Source of the DNA: JAIPEK01 sp041685935
GTDB taxonomy: Bacteria; Desulfobacterota; Desulfobacteria; Desulfobacterales; Desulfobacteraceae
DNA length: 7,532 nucleotides
Assembly (NCBI GenBank): GCA_041685935.1
Contig: JAWLES010000118.1
Location: forward strand, 1-7,532
Reading direction: 5' to 3'
Each line of letters starts with the position of its first letter. The first letter of the stretch is position 1. Positions 5,940 through 7,532 of this stretch are shown in pieces. The notes under the pieces were generated by a model. That model was not told where the DNA came from and did not search any database. It was given only the letters and a program-made list of their open reading frames with translations. A program made the translations under genes and the position numbers.

Positions 5940-7532
5940 TTAAATTCCGGAAAAATCCGCAATATTTCTGAAAAGGGAAGATACACTGCCCAAAAGCGCC
6001 AGCCGGTTCTGTTTCAGTTTCTCATCAGGATCCATAACCATGACATCATCAAAAAACTGATCCACGAACGGCCGTAACCCCGCGATCTTCCCGAGTGCAT
6101 TTTCATAATCCCCTTTCCCGATCAACTCTTCGATCCGGGTTCTGGAATCCCTGCAGGCTTCGTAAAGGGCCTTTTCAGAGGAATCGGCCAGCAAACCGGG
6201 GTCGATTTTTGAATCTCTCCGGGCATCCGCCTTTTTAAGGATATTCTCAACCCGTTTAAACGCAACTGATACAGGCTCGAAATCAGGCTGTTCCCTCAAC
6301 CGGTCAAGCGCTTTCACCCGGGCCTCTGCATCCGGGATGTTATCAAATGATACCTGAATGGCCGAATTGACCGCCTCCTTGCTGAAGCCCCTGTCCGTGA
6401 GCAAGTTAACCATTCTCTGCCGCAGGAACTCAAGCACCTTTTCCGCAACTTCATTTACGCTTGCCTCGGTATCCACGAACAGCCTTACACTGTCCATAAC
6501 AGCCCTGTTAAGCGAACAGGAAAAAGAGGCGTTAAGCATGATCTGCAGAATCCCGATGCCCTGACGCCTCAATGCGTACGGGTCTGCTCCGCCGGTGGGA
6601 ATCAGCCCCACGGAAAAACACCCGCAGATAGTGTCCATCTTGTCTGCAACCGCCAGAATCCTGGCGGTGTCGTTCTCGGGAAGCATCCCGCCGGAATAAA
6701 CCGGCCTGTAATGCTGCTCCACTGCATCGGCCACTTCAGGATCTTCTCCTGCCTTGAGCGCATACGCTCTGCCCATGACACCCTGAAGTTTTGTAAACTC
6801 GATGACCATCTGGCTGACAAGATCCGCCTTGCAGATCTCCGCAGCCCTTTGAGCTTTGCGTGCAAGCGCATCAGTATCCTGTGTACGGCACTCCCCGGCA
6901 AGTTTTCCTGCAAGGTACCTGATACGCTCCCTTTTTTCAAACACCGTTCCGAGTTCCGCCTGGAACGTTACTTTCTTGAGCTTTTCAGCCATCTCATCAG
7001 GTGTGGACTGAAGATCGGTTTCCCAGAAGAATTTAGCATCGGACAGCCTGGCCCTTAGCACACGTTCATGCCCGTTGGCCACAATATCCATGTCCTTTGC
7101 AAGGGTGTTGTTCACCGCAATAAAGTACGGCCTGAGGTTCCCATTGTCATCCTTGACCGCAAAGTACTTCTGGTGTTCGCGCATGGCGGTGATCAGCACT
7201 TCATCAGGCACGGACAGAAAATCATCGTCAAACCTGCCGACCACGGGATACGGGTACTCCACAAGGTTGGTAACAGTGTCCAGAAGCTCCCTGTCTTCAA
7301 CAATCAGGCTGCCGTACTCGCCGGCCGCCTTTTCAATCCCCTCCTTGAGCAAAGCTCTGCGTGTTTCAATATCAACGGCCACACCTGCTGATTCAAGCAC
7401 CTTTTCATACAATTCAGGCCCTGCAAGTTCGTGTTTCCCAGGGGCCATGAACTGATGCCCGTATACATGGCAGCCTGATACCACGTTGCCTATGGTGAAA
7501 TTAAGCATCCGTTGCCCCAGAAGTCCGGTCAA
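5940..7532 (-). CDS. glyS: Glycyl-tRNA synthetase beta subunit, C-terminal part (5' end cut by window)
   Basis: The frame is open at the window edge and gives 530 C-terminal residues. The family is about 690 long, so roughly 160 N-terminal residues lie outside; the first visible codon is internal, not a start. GlyS pairs with GlyQ in the bacterial alpha2beta2 enzyme that charges tRNA-Gly, the beta chain providing much of the tRNA binding. Family segments in fragment numbering: VYGHQFMAP (23-31), TNLVEYPYPVVG (88-99), ITAMREHQKYF (114-124), HERVLRARLSDAKFFWE (155-171), the CKADLVSQMVIEFTKLQGVMG stretch (234-254), LPENDTARILAVADKMDT (284-301), IPTGGADPYALRRQGIGI (311-328), and the C-terminal FFDDVMVM (493-500) to ADFSGI. 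The TAA stop is followed 18 bp later by the small gene, so it heads, or lies within, the minus-strand operon. glyQ would be expected just upstream, beyond the window. Confidence 0.97.
   Translation of the reverse strand: MTGLLGQRMLNFTIGNVVSGCHVYGHQFMAPGKHELAGPELYEKVLESAGVAVDIETRRALLKEGIEKAAGEYGSLIVEDRELLDTVTNLVEYPYPVVGRFDDDFLSVPDEVLITAMREHQKYFAVKDDNGNLRPYFIAVNNTLAKDMDIVANGHERVLRARLSDAKFFWETDLQSTPDEMAEKLKKVTFQAELGTVFEKRERIRYLAGKLAGECRTQDTDALARKAQRAAEICKADLVSQMVIEFTKLQGVMGRAYALKAGEDPEVADAVEQHYRPVYSGGMLPENDTARILAVADKMDTICGCFSVGLIPTGGADPYALRRQGIGILQIMLNASFSCSLNRAVMDSVRLFVDTEASVNEVAEKVLEFLRQRMVNLLTDRGFSKEAVNSAIQVSFDNIPDAEARVKALDRLREQPDFEPVSVAFKRVENILKKADARRDSKIDPGLLADSSEKALYEACRDSRTRIEELIGKGDYENALGKIAGLRPFVDQFFDDVMVMDPDEKLKQNRLALLGSVSSLFRNIADFSGI

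Noticed and set aside
1..7532. Mobile element, CRISPR array, tRNA, rRNA or defence system
   Set aside because: No transposase, integrase, regularly spaced repeats, cloverleaf-like segment or defence domain was seen on either strand.

Overview
The window looks like a chromosomal housekeeping segment from a Gram-negative bacterium of the Desulfobacterota (Deltaproteobacteria) type. The support is indirect: a two-subunit-type glycyl-tRNA synthetase beta chain, an FtsY with an acidic N-terminal extension, an acyl-CoA dehydrogenase next to information-processing genes, moderate GC and strong Shine-Dalgarno sites. The lineage is an inference; no 16S rRNA or other marker is present.

Layout: (1) 1-274, minus strand: the N-terminal part of a membrane protein resembling the bile acid:sodium symporter (BASS/SBF-like) family, cut by the window edge. 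(2) 275-456: a divergent intergenic region with plausible promoters for both flanking genes. (3) 457-1560, plus strand: ftsY, the signal recognition particle receptor, starting at TTG. (4) 1572-7532, minus strand: five tightly packed genes transcribed in the order glyS (3' part) > an 85-residue small protein > a nucleoside phosphorylase > ligA > an acyl-CoA dehydrogenase. The last of these converges on ftsY with only 11 bp between stop codons.

glyS and the small gene are 18 bp apart. The small gene overlaps the phosphorylase by 32 bp, and the phosphorylase overlaps ligA by 11 bp, so these four are very probably co-transcribed and partly translationally coupled. A 97-bp spacer separates ligA from the acyl-CoA dehydrogenase. 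The set mixes translation (glyS), DNA ligation (ligA), nucleoside salvage and acyl-CoA oxidation. One metabolic link is possible: NAD-dependent ligase releases AMP and NMN, which after dephosphorylation could feed a nucleoside phosphorylase. This is a hypothesis.

I see no CRISPR array, transposon, tRNA, rRNA, phage or defence locus, and nothing that convincingly amounts to an undescribed system. The best points for a second look are the small protein, whose layout suggests a PC4/YdbC-like single-strand nucleic acid binding fold; the acyl-CoA dehydrogenase, which has Thr at the usual catalytic Glu position; and a hairpin in the overlap between the small gene and the phosphorylase gene.
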